Shown here piece after piece: positions 44,634 to 53,194 of a stretch of DNA of 64,000 nucleotides. A program made the translations under genes and the position numbers. Positions within the stretch are counted from its first letter, which is position 1; each line of letters begins with the position of its first letter. This DNA is from Sphingobacterium kitahiroshimense. GTDB taxonomy: Bacteria; Bacteroidota; Bacteroidia; Sphingobacteriales; Sphingobacteriaceae. Under the pieces are notes generated by a model, which worked only from the letters and a program-made list of their open reading frames with translations, did no database searches and was not told the origin of the DNA. Where the stretch lies: positions 4,154,001-4,218,000 of the forward strand of contig NZ_JAOQNK010000001.1 in NCBI RefSeq assembly GCF_025961315.1, given 5' to 3'.

Positions 44634-45869
44634 ATGGAAAAGAAAAATTGGTTTCAAACCTATATGTATATTTGGATTGGACAATTTGTGTCACTGTTGA
44701 CGAGCTCTGCTGTCAATTTTGCTGTGATTGTCTGGTTGAGTTTAACGCATAAGTCGGCCGAGGTATTGGCTTTGGCAGGTATTGCAGGCTTATTGCCACA
44801 GGCACTTATTGGACCCTTCGTAGGTGTTTTAATTGATCGCTGGGACCGGAAAAAGGTAATGATTTTTGCCGATGCATTTATTGCTTTATGTACCCTAATG
44901 ATGACTTTTGTTTTGCAGGAGGCTGCAGTAGGGCTATCGCTGATCTATCTGTTGCTAACTTGTCGTTCCATAGGGGCAGCTTTTCATGCACCAGCGATGC
45001 AGGCAATAGCACCACTGATGGTTCCGGAAGATAAATTGCTACGTGTATCTGGAATAAATCAGATGCTTCAGTCCGTCAGTAGTATTGCCGGGCCTGCATT
45101 AGGAACGCTGGCGATTACTTATTTTTCAATCGCTCAAGTGCTTTATCTCGATGTTATCGGTGCGGCAGTTGCAATAGTATCGTTGTTCTTTGTCACCATT
45201 CCTCATTTAAAGGTTGAATCTAAATTATCCTTTGGACAGGCATGGGGTGATCTGAAACAAGGTATGCAGGCCATCTACCATAATCGTGGCTTGAGCCTAT
45301 TGTTTTTATACGCGATGATCGCTACTTTTTGTGTTATGCCGATCGCTATTATGTTTCCACTTTTGACAATCGATCATTTTAATGGCGGAAAATGGGAGAT
45401 GAGTGTGATTGAAATTATATGGGGAGTAGGCATGTTAGTAGGAGGAGGATTATTGGGAGCATTTAAAGTGAATTTTTCGAAAGTAATTATGATCAATACC
45501 ATGCATATTGTACTGGGATTGACATTTGCTTTTTCAGGATGGTTCCCATCCACTTGGTTCATTCCTTTTGTAATCGTGACTGGAATAGGCGGTGTATCCA
45601 TGTCGCTGTTCTCAGCCTCTTTTATGACGACCATACAAGAAGAAGTCGCACCCCAAATGTTAGGTCGCGTATTTTCGCTCTATTTTAGTCTTGCTATTCT
45701 GCCAAGTGTCATCGGATTACTTTTTACGGGTATGATAGCAGATGTAATTGGAGTAGCCAACGCTTTTGTGATCGCAGGATTATTGATGATGATTGTAGGC
45801 GTATTGTCCTTTTTTACACCAGCTGTCATGCGACTGGGAAAAAAAGTGCCCCATAACGAAGCAGTATAA
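44634..45869 (+). CDS. Major facilitator superfamily exporter (EntS/MefA-like)
   Basis: Membrane transporter of 411 residues with about twelve helices. The N-terminus WFQTYMYIWIGQFVSLLTSSAVNFAVIVWL and the loop 2-3 motif GVLIDRWDRKKVMIFAD (MFS motif A form) place it near EntS enterobactin exporters and MefA macrolide pumps. A second half-repeat lies at ~215-400. Cargo could be an antibiotic, a siderophore or another small molecule. It is a single gene with a ~125-nt leader and a strong terminator, which fits an inducible efflux gene. Confidence 0.88.
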   Translation: MEKKNWFQTYMYIWIGQFVSLLTSSAVNFAVIVWLSLTHKSAEVLALAGIAGLLPQALIGPFVGVLIDRWDRKKVMIFADAFIALCTLMMTFVLQEAAVGLSLIYLLLTCRSIGAAFHAPAMQAIAPLMVPEDKLLRVSGINQMLQSVSSIAGPALGTLAITYFSIAQVLYLDVIGAAVAIVSLFFVTIPHLKVESKLSFGQAWGDLKQGMQAIYHNRGLSLLFLYAMIATFCVMPIAIMFPLLTIDHFNGGKWEMSVIEIIWGVGMLVGGGLLGAFKVNFSKVIMINTMHIVLGLTFAFSGWFPSTWFIPFVIVTGIGGVSMSLFSASFMTTIQEEVAPQMLGRVFSLYFSLAILPSVIGLLFTGMIADVIGVANAFVIAGLLMMIVGVLSFFTPAVMRLGKKVPHNEAV

Positions 45870-45872
45870 AAT

Positions 45873-45903
45873 AAAAAAGCTTCCAAATTTTGGAAGCTTT
45901 TTT
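45873..45903. terminator. Bidirectional intrinsic terminator after the MFS gene
   Basis: AAAAAAGCTTCCAAA (45873-45887) pairs with TTGGAAGCTTTTTT (45890-45903). The A- and T-tracts allow it to terminate both the MFS gene and the minus-strand tRNA transcript. Confidence 0.9.
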
Positions 45904-45909
45904 ATTTTG

Positions 45910-45982
45910 AGCGAAAGACGAGATTCGAACTCGCGACCCCAACCTTGGCAAGGTTGTGCTCTACCAACTGAGCTACTTTCGC
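45910..45982 (-). tRNA. tRNA-Gly (anticodon GCC)
   Basis: On the minus strand the 73-base sequence has a 7-bp acceptor stem GCGAAAG/CTTTCGC, a D-arm with AGCTCAGTTGGTAGAGC, an anticodon stem CAACC/GGTTG enclosing TTGCCAA, and a T-loop with GTTCGAATC. The anticodon is GCC, reading GGC and GGU. No CCA is encoded. It lies downstream of the FAD oxidoreductase gene on the same strand and is followed by the bidirectional terminator. Confidence 0.97.
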
Positions 45983-46046
45983 GTTGGTCTTACAAAAATA
46001 CGGCTTTATTTGAATTTTTGCAAGACCAATTTAATATTTTATCAAT

Positions 46047-47585
46047 TTAATTGATCGCATTGGCACAGTTCATACCATCAATAGCAGCGGAAATAATACC
46101 CCCAGCATAACCAGCCCCTTCAGCACAAGGGTAAAGACCCTTAATTTCAGGATGTTGTAAAGATAACTTATCACGGGGAATACGGACGGGTGAAGAAGTG
46201 CGGGATTCTACAGCAACAAGGATAGCTTCATTGGTATAGTAACCTTTCATCTTTTTACCGAAGATAGGCAATGCACCGCGTAATGCTTCGTACACAAATT
46301 TTGGTAACACCTGAGTTAAATCTGCAGAAACCGTACCCGGTTTATAAGAGTTTTCCGGAAGATCTTTGGATATCCGCCCCTCAACAAAATCAATCATCCG
46401 TTGCGCAGGAGCCACCATTTTTCCACCACCAGCTTCAAAAGCACGTTTTTCGATTTCACGTTGAAAATCCAACAACGCAAATGGATTGCTGTCCGATCCC
46501 GGAACATCCTCCAGGTTGATCTGGATAACAGTACCAGAATTGGCGTGCGGATTATTCCGTTTCGATGGCGACCAGCCATTCACAACGATTTCATTGTCTG
46601 CGGTAGAACAAGGAGCAATAACCCCACCTGGACACATACAGAATGAAAAGACCCCACGGCCATTTACCTGTTCCACAAGACTATAATAAGCCGGTGGAAG
46701 ATGCTCGCTTCGGACTTCACAATGATACTGTGCTTGATCAATAATCTCCTGCGGATGCTCAATTCGAACACCTAGAGCAAAAGCTTTAGCCTCAAGTAAC
46801 CAGTTTTTAGCACGGAAGAGTTCGAAAATATCACGTGCCGAGTGTCCTGTAGCTACAATGACATGATTTGATTTCAATTGTTTTCCACTTGCAAGTGTGA
46901 CACCTGTAACCTGATTATTTTCCGTATTGATATCAACTACACGTTGTTCAAAAATAACCTCGCCACCATGCGCGATAATCGTTTCTCGGATGTCCTGAAT
47001 AATATGAGGTAACTTGTTCGTTCCGATATGAGGGCGCGCATTGACCAAAATATCTTCATTCGCACCATGGGCAACAAAAAGTTTAAGTACTTTCTCAACA
47101 TCACCACGTTTATCCGAGCGGGTATATAGCTTTCCATCAGAATATGTACCGGCACCACCTTCACCAAAACAATAATTGGAGTCTTCATCAACAATACCTT
47201 CGCGGTTTAACTTCGCAAGGTCACGGCGGCGATCCTGCACAGCTTTACCACGTTCAACAATAATAGGTTTAAGCCCTTTTTCCAAACATTGTAGCGCTGC
47301 AAATAAACCTGCAGGGCCAGCACCGATAATTAACACTGGTTGTGCGTTATGGGCCAATTTAAAGTGGGTTTCAAAAACTTCATTAATAGGTTCTTCGTCG
47401 ATAAAAAATATAATACGAGCTCTAAAAACGACATGTCGGCTACGGGCATCAATAGAACGCTTGCGAATTTTAAATCCTTTAATACGCTCACCATTTATTT
47501 TCAAGGCTTTAGAACCTTGAATTAGAATATAATTATCGTCCTCAATTCTTTCCGGAGCGATAGCCAGTTCAATTTCTTTCTGCAT
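46047..47585 (-). CDS. FAD-dependent oxidoreductase (COG2509-like)
   Basis: Flavoprotein of 512 residues. An N-terminal extension (~1-85) of alpha/beta character with LKINGERIKGFKIRKRSID precedes the dinucleotide-binding motif IGAGPAGLFAALQCLEKG (~90-108). A second FAD contact is CFGEGGAGTYSDGKLYTR, followed by VIVATGHSARDIFELF. The C-terminus has PCAEGAGYAGGIISAAIDGMNCA, a typical closing FAD motif. This architecture is that of the uncharacterised COG2509 dehydrogenases. Substrate and partner are unknown. It is a lone gene with a minus-strand promoter element upstream. Confidence 0.88.
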   Translation of the reverse strand: MQKEIELAIAPERIEDDNYILIQGSKALKINGERIKGFKIRKRSIDARSRHVVFRARIIFFIDEEPINEVFETHFKLAHNAQPVLIIGAGPAGLFAALQCLEKGLKPIIVERGKAVQDRRRDLAKLNREGIVDEDSNYCFGEGGAGTYSDGKLYTRSDKRGDVEKVLKLFVAHGANEDILVNARPHIGTNKLPHIIQDIRETIIAHGGEVIFEQRVVDINTENNQVTGVTLASGKQLKSNHVIVATGHSARDIFELFRAKNWLLEAKAFALGVRIEHPQEIIDQAQYHCEVRSEHLPPAYYSLVEQVNGRGVFSFCMCPGGVIAPCSTADNEIVVNGWSPSKRNNPHANSGTVIQINLEDVPGSDSNPFALLDFQREIEKRAFEAGGGKMVAPAQRMIDFVEGRISKDLPENSYKPGTVSADLTQVLPKFVYEALRGALPIFGKKMKGYYTNEAILVAVESRTSSPVRIPRDKLSLQHPEIKGLYPCAEGAGYAGGIISAAIDGMNCANAIN

Positions 47586-47620
47586 AAATTTCTTGCTGGG
47601 TTTTTATCCCAAAAACAGCC

Positions 47621-47628
47621 CAAAGTTA
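47621..47628 (-). promoter_or_regulatory. -7 promoter element of the FAD oxidoreductase
   Basis: On the minus strand this reads TAACTTTG, a full TAnnTTTG match 36 bp upstream of the start codon. No convincing -33 box. Confidence 0.4.
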
Positions 47629-47761
47629 AGGATAACTGCTGTATTTTTTTAGTTATAAATACTTAACGCCTAAAATTATTCTTATATTCGTAGGAGTGGT
47701 ATGAGCTTTGTAGTAAGCTTTCTATCAAAATTTAATTTGAAATATATTAATTCAACAAAAA

Positions 47762-48340
47762 ATGAAAAGATTATTAGTCGCATTCTTTGGTTTAATGGTC
47801 GCATTATCTTTCAGTTCATGCGGATACAATACAATGGTATCGCAAGATGAAAATGTAAAAGGAAAATGGGCTCAAGTTGAAAATGCATATCAGAGACGTG
47901 CAGATTTAGTTCCGAATTTGGTAAATACCGTAAAAGGAGCAGCAAAGCACGAAGAAAGTACATTAACAGCTGTTGTTGAAGCACGTGCCAAGGCGACTTC
48001 TATCACGGTAGATCCTACCAATTTGAATGAAGAAACAATTGCACAATATCAAAAAGTACAGGACCAGTTTTCAGGTTCTTTAAGTAAGTTGATGGCTACA
48101 GTAGAAGCTTACCCAGATTTGAAAGCAAATCAAAACTTTTTAGAATTGCAAGCGCAATTAGAAGGTACTGAAAATAGAATTTCAACCGAACGTAGAGCTT
48201 ACAATGAAGCGGTACAGCAGTTCAATACAACTGTGAGAAGTTTTCCTAACAATTTGATGGCTGGCATGTTTGGCTTTAAAGCAAAAGGAACTTTCACAGC
48301 ACAAGAAGGTGCGGATAAAGCGCCAGCAGTATCTTTCTAA
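47762..48340 (+). CDS. lemA: LemA family lipoprotein
   Basis: Protein of 192 residues with a lipoprotein signal FSSCGYNTM, then the LemA hallmark GKWAQVENAYQRRADLVPNLVNTVKG and long helices that form the LemA four-helix bundle. The family stretch ENRISTERRAYNEAVQQFN is present. LemA proteins are membrane-anchored and their biochemical role is not settled. They are repeatedly found next to TPM-domain genes, as here. A terminator at 48363-48409 separates it from the next gene. Confidence 0.95.
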   Translation: MKRLLVAFFGLMVALSFSSCGYNTMVSQDENVKGKWAQVENAYQRRADLVPNLVNTVKGAAKHEESTLTAVVEARAKATSITVDPTNLNEETIAQYQKVQDQFSGSLSKLMATVEAYPDLKANQNFLELQAQLEGTENRISTERRAYNEAVQQFNTTVRSFPNNLMAGMFGFKAKGTFTAQEGADKAPAVSF

Positions 48341-48362
48341 ATACAGCGTATTAGTTTACTAG

Positions 48363-48409
48363 AAAAGATGAATGATGGCCGAAATTTGTGCACGCATTCA
48401 TCTTTTTTT
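48363..48409 (+). terminator. Intrinsic terminator after lemA
   Basis: AAAAGATGAATG (48363-48374) pairs with CATTCATCTTTT (48395-48406), loop 20 nt, with T residues to 48409. The stem overlaps a possible in-frame upstream start at 48388 of the next gene, which argues for that gene's start at 48430. Confidence 0.85.
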
Positions 48410-48429
48410 ATTTAAAAAAGACTTTAGTA

Positions 48430-48861
48430 ATGGGAACATTTTCATCAGAAGAGCAGGAAAAAGTAGTACATGCGATCAGTATTGCGGAAAATAAAACTTC
48501 CGGTGAGATCCGTGTGGTTGTTGAGAAACACTGTCCTGGAGAAGTTTTCGATCGTGCAACCCACTATTTTGAAAAGTTGGATATGCATAAGACCGCTTTA
48601 AGAAATGGAGTTTTAATCTACTTAGCACACGAAGACCATAAATTTTCCGTTATAGGAGATGCGGGAATTCATAAGAAAGTAGGGGACGATTTCTGGGAGA
48701 AAACGAAAGAAATTATGGTTCAGGAATTTCGGAATGCACAATATGTGAATGGTTTGATCCAAGGCATTGAGCATGCAGGCGAACAACTGGCGAAATTTTA
48801 TCCACGAGAAGACGATGATATTAATGAATTACCGAATGATATTGTTTTTGGCGATAAATAA
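48430..48861 (+). CDS. Soluble TPM-domain protein
   Basis: Protein of 143 residues beginning MGTFSSEEQEKVVHAI. A TPM (Psb32/YgcG-like) domain covers most of it: ENKTSGEIRVVVEKHC, HKTALRNGVLIYLAHEDHKFSVIGDAGI and FWEKTKEIMVQEFRNA. Unlike most TPM proteins it has no signal peptide or membrane helix, so it should be cytoplasmic. The next gene begins 3 nt after its stop and encodes an exported TPM protein, so the two domains are placed on opposite sides of the membrane. Confidence 0.87.
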   Translation: MGTFSSEEQEKVVHAISIAENKTSGEIRVVVEKHCPGEVFDRATHYFEKLDMHKTALRNGVLIYLAHEDHKFSVIGDAGIHKKVGDDFWEKTKEIMVQEFRNAQYVNGLIQGIEHAGEQLAKFYPREDDDINELPNDIVFGDK

Positions 48862-48864
48862 AAA

Positions 48865-49695
48865 ATGGATAAACGAAAAGAAAATAGGTCATTGACCAAA
48901 ATTAGATTGTCAGCCATACGTTTTGTTGTCATGACGGCAGTCGCAGTACTATTTAGTATTGCAGGTGTATTTGCACAGGACGATTTTCCGGCGACATCCA
49001 ACAGATTGGTCAACGATTATACAAACACATTATCGCCCACTCAGGTACAGCAGTTAGAGCAAAAACTACTGGCTTTTGAAGACTCTACCTCCATACAGAT
49101 TGCGGTAGTCTTGATGAATTCAACAGGATCTTATGATATCAGTGATTATGCCGTAAGACTAGCTCAAAAGTGGGGCGTAGGAAATAAAAAGTACAACACA
49201 GGTATTCTGTTGCTTGCCGCAATTGGCGATCGTGCTGTTACTATTCAGACAGGGTACGGTATAGAAGGCGCTGTTCCTGATGCGATCGCACATCGAATTA
49301 TTGAAAACGAAATAAAGCCAGCTTTCCGGGCGCAGGATTATTTTTCAGGAGTTAATAAGGCAACTGATGCTCTGATTTCCTATACCAAAGGAGAGTATAA
49401 AGCAGATCCTAAGCAACCCCAAGGAAAAGGAGGCACTTCAAAGATGTTGATCGTGATTGTGATTGTGATCATTGTCATCGCAGTGATTTCTAGAAAAGGA
49501 GGAAACGGTGGAAATGGTGGTGGTAAAGTCATGAATGGTACAGGAACTTCCGATTTGTTTTGGTGGACACTCTTAAATACACTTGGACGAGGCGGTTCCG
49601 GAGGTGGCGGCTTTGGTGGCGGTGGAGATAGTGGTGGTTTCGGCGGTTTTGGTGGCGGTGGCTTCGGTGGTGGCGGTGCCAGCGGCAGATGGTAA
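48865..49695 (+). CDS. Exported membrane-anchored TPM-domain protein with Gly-rich tail
   Basis: Protein of 276 residues. A signal helix (~15-36, ending GVFAQDD) leads to a TPM domain (~40-170) with LVNDYTNTLSPTQVQQLE, SIQIAVVLMNS and TGILLLAAIGDRAVTIQTGYG. A transmembrane helix near 192-208 (MLIVIVIVIIVIAVI) follows. The last ~75 residues are strongly Gly-rich (blocks such as GGSGGGGFGGGGDSGG), so the local base composition is much richer in G than its surroundings. TPM-plus-Gly-rich tails are common in YgcG-type proteins. The gene overlaps no neighbour; the TlpA-like gene starts 44 bp later. Confidence 0.92.
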   Translation: MDKRKENRSLTKIRLSAIRFVVMTAVAVLFSIAGVFAQDDFPATSNRLVNDYTNTLSPTQVQQLEQKLLAFEDSTSIQIAVVLMNSTGSYDISDYAVRLAQKWGVGNKKYNTGILLLAAIGDRAVTIQTGYGIEGAVPDAIAHRIIENEIKPAFRAQDYFSGVNKATDALISYTKGEYKADPKQPQGKGGTSKMLIVIVIVIIVIAVISRKGGNGGNGGGKVMNGTGTSDLFWWTLLNTLGRGGSGGGGFGGGGDSGGFGGFGGGGFGGGGASGRW

Positions 49696-49739
49696 TCCAA
49701 ACCGTGTAAATGAAGTAATAAATATCAAATTATATACAG

Positions 49740-50870
49740 ATGAAAAAAGGAATATTATTGGGATTAGGACTTATCCCGACTTTAATTTTTGCACAAGAGA
49801 ATTTTACCGTAACAGGTAAAATACAAGGAGCGACAGATAAAGCAAAAGTGTTTATGCAATATGCTGAAAACAATGCGCGCAAAATAGATTCAACAACAGT
49901 AACAGGTGGACAGTTTAAATTTAACGGTACAGTTGCTGGACCTGTTAAAGCGTACTTAATTCTTTCAGCAGACGGAACTAGCATCAAAGAAATACAAAAT
50001 CCTGATTTGACACAAGTATACCTGTCAACTGGAGTGATCAAAGTAGAATCTACTGGTGAGATGAAAAATGCAGTTATTTCGGGTAATGCGATCAATAATG
50101 ATTTTGCAAAATACCAAACTGCTGTTAAGCCTTTCTCAGAGGGGTTTCAGGCATTAAATAAGCGTTATTCAGAAGCTGCTGAAGAACAGCGTAATGACCA
50201 GACTTTTATTGCAGGTCTGCAAAAAGAAGCCGGAGAAATTAATGAGAAACAAGAATTGGTGGACGAGCAGTTTATTAAAAATAATAAATCAAGTTTCATT
50301 ACATTGGATTTATTAGGAGATAAATTAGATGCTGAAAATGTCAATTCATTGATTATTCCAAGTTATCAAGCGTTATCAGCAGAATTAAAAAACAGTAAAA
50401 AAGGTAAAGAATTAGCAACAAGAATTGAAAAGTTAAAAGCAGTAGCAATCGGAGCAGTAGCGCCGGACTTTACATTGCCTGATACTGCAGGTAATCAGGT
50501 TTCTCTTTCTTCTTTAAGAGGTAAATATGTATTATTAGACTTCTGGGCAAGCTGGTGCGGACCATGTCGCCAAGAGAACCCTAATGTTGTAGCAGCATTT
50601 AATAAATTTAAAGACAAGAACTTTACTGTATTTGGAGTCTCTTTAGATAATCCAGGTAAAAAAGACGCCTGGTTGAAAGCGATTGCAGACGATCAATTAG
50701 GACAGTGGCCACAAGTGTCAGATTTGCAAGGATGGAAATCTGCTCCAGTAGGTTTATATGAAGTACGTGGTATTCCACAGAACTTTTTAATCGATCCGAC
50801 AGGAAAGATTGTTGCCTCTAATTTACGAGGTGAAGCTTTAGAAGCTAAATTAGCAGAATTACTAAAGTAA
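49740..50870 (+). CDS. TlpA-like thiol:disulfide oxidoreductase with DUF4369 domain
   Basis: Protein of 376 residues. The signal peptide ends IFAQEN. A DUF4369-type beta domain (~22-120) contains VTGKIQGATDKAKVFMQY. A helical linker (~125-230) with charged repeats leads to a thioredoxin-like domain (~235-375) with APDFTLPDTAGNQVSLSSL and the redox motif WCGPC at Cys273 and Cys276. The resolving cis-Pro region RGIPQNFLIDPTG is present. It probably reduces periplasmic disulfides or heme-linked proteins, as for TlpA/ResA relatives; the substrate is unknown. Closed by the terminator at 50891-50926. Confidence 0.93.
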   Translation: MKKGILLGLGLIPTLIFAQENFTVTGKIQGATDKAKVFMQYAENNARKIDSTTVTGGQFKFNGTVAGPVKAYLILSADGTSIKEIQNPDLTQVYLSTGVIKVESTGEMKNAVISGNAINNDFAKYQTAVKPFSEGFQALNKRYSEAAEEQRNDQTFIAGLQKEAGEINEKQELVDEQFIKNNKSSFITLDLLGDKLDAENVNSLIIPSYQALSAELKNSKKGKELATRIEKLKAVAIGAVAPDFTLPDTAGNQVSLSSLRGKYVLLDFWASWCGPCRQENPNVVAAFNKFKDKNFTVFGVSLDNPGKKDAWLKAIADDQLGQWPQVSDLQGWKSAPVGLYEVRGIPQNFLIDPTGKIVASNLRGEALEAKLAELLK

Positions 50871-50890
50871 TAGCAGTGTAAGGATATCTT

Positions 50891-50926
50891 AAAAAGGGCT
50901 TTTCAATTCGTTGAAAAGCCCTTTTT
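50891..50926 (+). terminator. Very strong intrinsic terminator after TlpA-like gene
   Basis: A perfect 16-bp stem (50891-50906 with 50911-50926) is capped by a TTCG tetraloop and ends in five T residues. It lies 16 bp before the next start codon. Confidence 0.96.
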
Positions 50927-50942
50927 ATGTTTACTATTGTAC

Positions 50943-51386
50943 ATGCGTACTTTTTTAACCCTTATCGTAGCGACCGTGTTAATGGTCAGTTGCCAAAACA
51001 AACAAGAAGCGGGAGTGCCCGTTCTGAACCTTGCCTCATTAGCGGCAATCCCATTAGACAATCCCATTGATACTTTGGCGAAAGGCAAAGCCTTTATAGA
51101 GGTTAAATTGCCTCCTGGAGCTCGAATTGAAGAATTGTCGAAAGAAGATTTAGGACTATTAAAAGCCGCTGCTTATCGTTTTTTTGGACAAGTTAAATTG
51201 GTCGACAATCAATATATCGCAAATATCAAAGAAGGAAAAGAAATTGCGGTTTCGGATGCTGTGGTTGCAGCTTATTTGAAAGCAATAGCCAATACCAATG
51301 CATTTGCAGACTCCTTAAAAAATGAAGGACAAGAAATCCAATTGCCGGCTATAACAGATGAATACCGTAATGCTTTATTAAAATAA
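50943..51386 (+). CDS. Small lipoprotein, unknown function
   Basis: Protein of 147 residues. ATG 50943 gives a tight lipoprotein signal ending LMVSCQNKQ; the in-frame TTG at 50937 is not needed. The mature part has IDTLAKGKAFIEVKLPPGARIEELSKEDLG and ends in a helix AITDEYRNALLK. I see no known motif. Its start lies 16 bp after a strong terminator, leaving little room for a promoter, so it may be expressed only by read-through from the TlpA-like gene. A bidirectional terminator follows. Confidence 0.7.
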   Translation: MRTFLTLIVATVLMVSCQNKQEAGVPVLNLASLAAIPLDNPIDTLAKGKAFIEVKLPPGARIEELSKEDLGLLKAAAYRFFGQVKLVDNQYIANIKEGKEIAVSDAVVAAYLKAIANTNAFADSLKNEGQEIQLPAITDEYRNALLK

Positions 51387-51390
51387 TAAA

Positions 51391-51424
51391 AAAGCCGATT
51401 ATATACTAATCGGCTTTCTTTTTG
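51391..51424. terminator. Bidirectional intrinsic terminator between convergent genes
   Basis: AAAGCCGATT (51391-51400) pairs with AATCGGCTTT (51408-51417), loop of seven, followed by a T-rich run; the upstream side is A-rich. It serves the small lipoprotein gene and the YngK-like gene. Confidence 0.92.
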
Positions 51425-51455
51425 TCATATTTTGAAACCAGTACTGTATAACTTT

Positions 51456-53042
51456 TTATTGTTGCCGCGTTACTTCTTGATTTGTACTATATAGATGAGT
51501 TTTTTGGGTACTTCTTATGTTAGATGGTTCACTCTCATTTTTCATTCGGTCCAGTGCCGTCACCATATAATAGTACTGTTGATGTATTTCCAGGTCACTA
51601 TCATCAAATTGAAGGTCATCCTCATTATAAGAAATATGGATGATATTCTTACTATTATTCAAATCAGGTTGATCCCCCTCTTTAAATCGGTAAACAATAT
51701 AGCCATAAGCAGATTGACCATCAGATGCACGATCAGGTTTTTGCCAGACTAGGTGATTTAATTTTGTGTTTTCTGAAGACCTCAACTGTAACCCAAAAGG
51801 TGCATTAGGCGGGATACTGTCGATCCACGGCATCGTCGGAGGCAAAGCCGATGTTTTATATAGATTACGTTGCAAAGAATCCTGAAGACCGGCAAGATTG
51901 TCCGTTAAAGATTTTGAACTAAAGAAGATACTTCCCTGTACATTCTGTTGTTCTCGTAAAAAACGGATCTGACGCGGAATTTGGCTTCGGTCAGTCCATC
52001 CAGGTTTTTGCTCATTCACGCGATAAGCACCATGACCGATATAAAAGTGTCGGCCATAAGTATGATGTTGCCACCATTCAACCAGAATTTCATAAGCGGC
52101 AGCACGGTTTTGGAAAGGAAAATAAATCTGGGGATTGATGTAGTCTATCCAACCCTCTTTGATCCATTTCACGCCATCCGCAAATAAAGTCCGGTAACCA
52201 CTTAAACCATGTGTATTAGAACCGTCACGGTTTGCATCCTTATTATCCCAGATACCAAAAGGACTGACACCGTATTTTACATAAGGTTTTTTAGCTTTGA
52301 TCGCAACGCCCAGATCGTGAATAAGCACATCGACATTATTTCTGCGCCAATCCTCTATATTTGAAAAGTTGTTGCTGTATTGGCCAAACGTTAGGCGGTC
52401 CGGAATAGCAGTGTTGCGGCTGTCGGGGTAAGGATAAAAATAATCATCAAAATGAACACCATCAATATCATAATTACTGACGACATCCATGATGACATCG
52501 ATGATATATTGACGTACCTCCGGTATTCCCGGATTAAATAATTTTTTTCCAGCGTAGGTAAAAAACCATTCAGGTTTCTTTTTCGTGATATGATCTTCTG
52601 AAAAATGATTCGGATTTAAAGTTGTGGAAGCACGGTAAGGATTGATCCAGGCATGCAGCTCCATCCCTCTTTTATGGCATTCAGCGATAATGAAATCCAA
52701 AGGATCATAAAAAGGTTCAGGAGCCTTTCCTTGTTTCCCGGTTAAATAACGGCTCCAGCCTTCTCTACCACGACCATAGAAAGCGTCTGCCGCCGGTCGG
52801 ATTTGAAAAAGAATAGTATTCATACCCGATTTTTTGTGCTGGTCAAGTATTTGTATCAGCTCCTGCTTTTGTTTTTCAACATTGGTTCCAGTGGCGACTG
52901 TTGGCCAGTCAATATTACCTATAGTGGCAATCCAAACACCACGGACTTCTCTTTTGGGACCAGGTTGAGCGAATGAAAGTTGTGCTGTTGATGCTATTAA
53001 AAAAAATACTCCAAGTAAGTGCAGAACGTGTTTAATTCTCAT
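51456..53042 (-). CDS. YngK-like GH10-related glycosidase (GHL10) with C-terminal Fn3 domain
   Basis: Secreted protein of 528 residues with signal QLSFAQPGP. The central TIM-barrel domain (~30-390) matches the GHL10/YngK family: REVRGVWIATIGNIDWPT, MNTILFQIRPAADAFY, ELHAWINPYRAST, FNPGIPEVRQYIIDVIMD and YDIDGVHFDDYFYPYP. The two acidic residues in GVHFDDYF are likely active-site residues. A fibronectin type III-like domain (~410-510) follows, with PNAPFGLQL and YYYMVTALDRMKNES. Related proteins act on peptidoglycan-linked or other surface glycans, but the substrate here is unknown. A single gene with its own terminator. Confidence 0.88.
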   Translation of the reverse strand: MRIKHVLHLLGVFFLIASTAQLSFAQPGPKREVRGVWIATIGNIDWPTVATGTNVEKQKQELIQILDQHKKSGMNTILFQIRPAADAFYGRGREGWSRYLTGKQGKAPEPFYDPLDFIIAECHKRGMELHAWINPYRASTTLNPNHFSEDHITKKKPEWFFTYAGKKLFNPGIPEVRQYIIDVIMDVVSNYDIDGVHFDDYFYPYPDSRNTAIPDRLTFGQYSNNFSNIEDWRRNNVDVLIHDLGVAIKAKKPYVKYGVSPFGIWDNKDANRDGSNTHGLSGYRTLFADGVKWIKEGWIDYINPQIYFPFQNRAAAYEILVEWWQHHTYGRHFYIGHGAYRVNEQKPGWTDRSQIPRQIRFLREQQNVQGSIFFSSKSLTDNLAGLQDSLQRNLYKTSALPPTMPWIDSIPPNAPFGLQLRSSENTKLNHLVWQKPDRASDGQSAYGYIVYRFKEGDQPDLNNSKNIIHISYNEDDLQFDDSDLEIHQQYYYMVTALDRMKNESEPSNIRSTQKTHLYSTNQEVTRQQ

Positions 53043-53194
53043 TTGTTTAATGATAAGTTAACAAAGATAATTAAGCTTTATTGATAAAGTATTAAATCTT
53101 TGTAAGAACTTTGTGGTTGTTTTATATTCTGTAAATTGCAATGTTTTTGGACTGTCCTAAAAACATTATTTTTATAGCGCTTTATTAGTATAGC

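Noticed and set aside
48388..48430. Earlier start for the soluble TPM gene
   Set aside because: The added codons fall inside the lemA terminator stem and T-tract, and the TPM domain begins after 48430.
49380..49700. Minus-strand proline-rich frame opposite the Gly-rich TPM tail
   Set aside because: It is the reverse complement of the GGC/GGT-rich coding repeat and has no start context or homology features.
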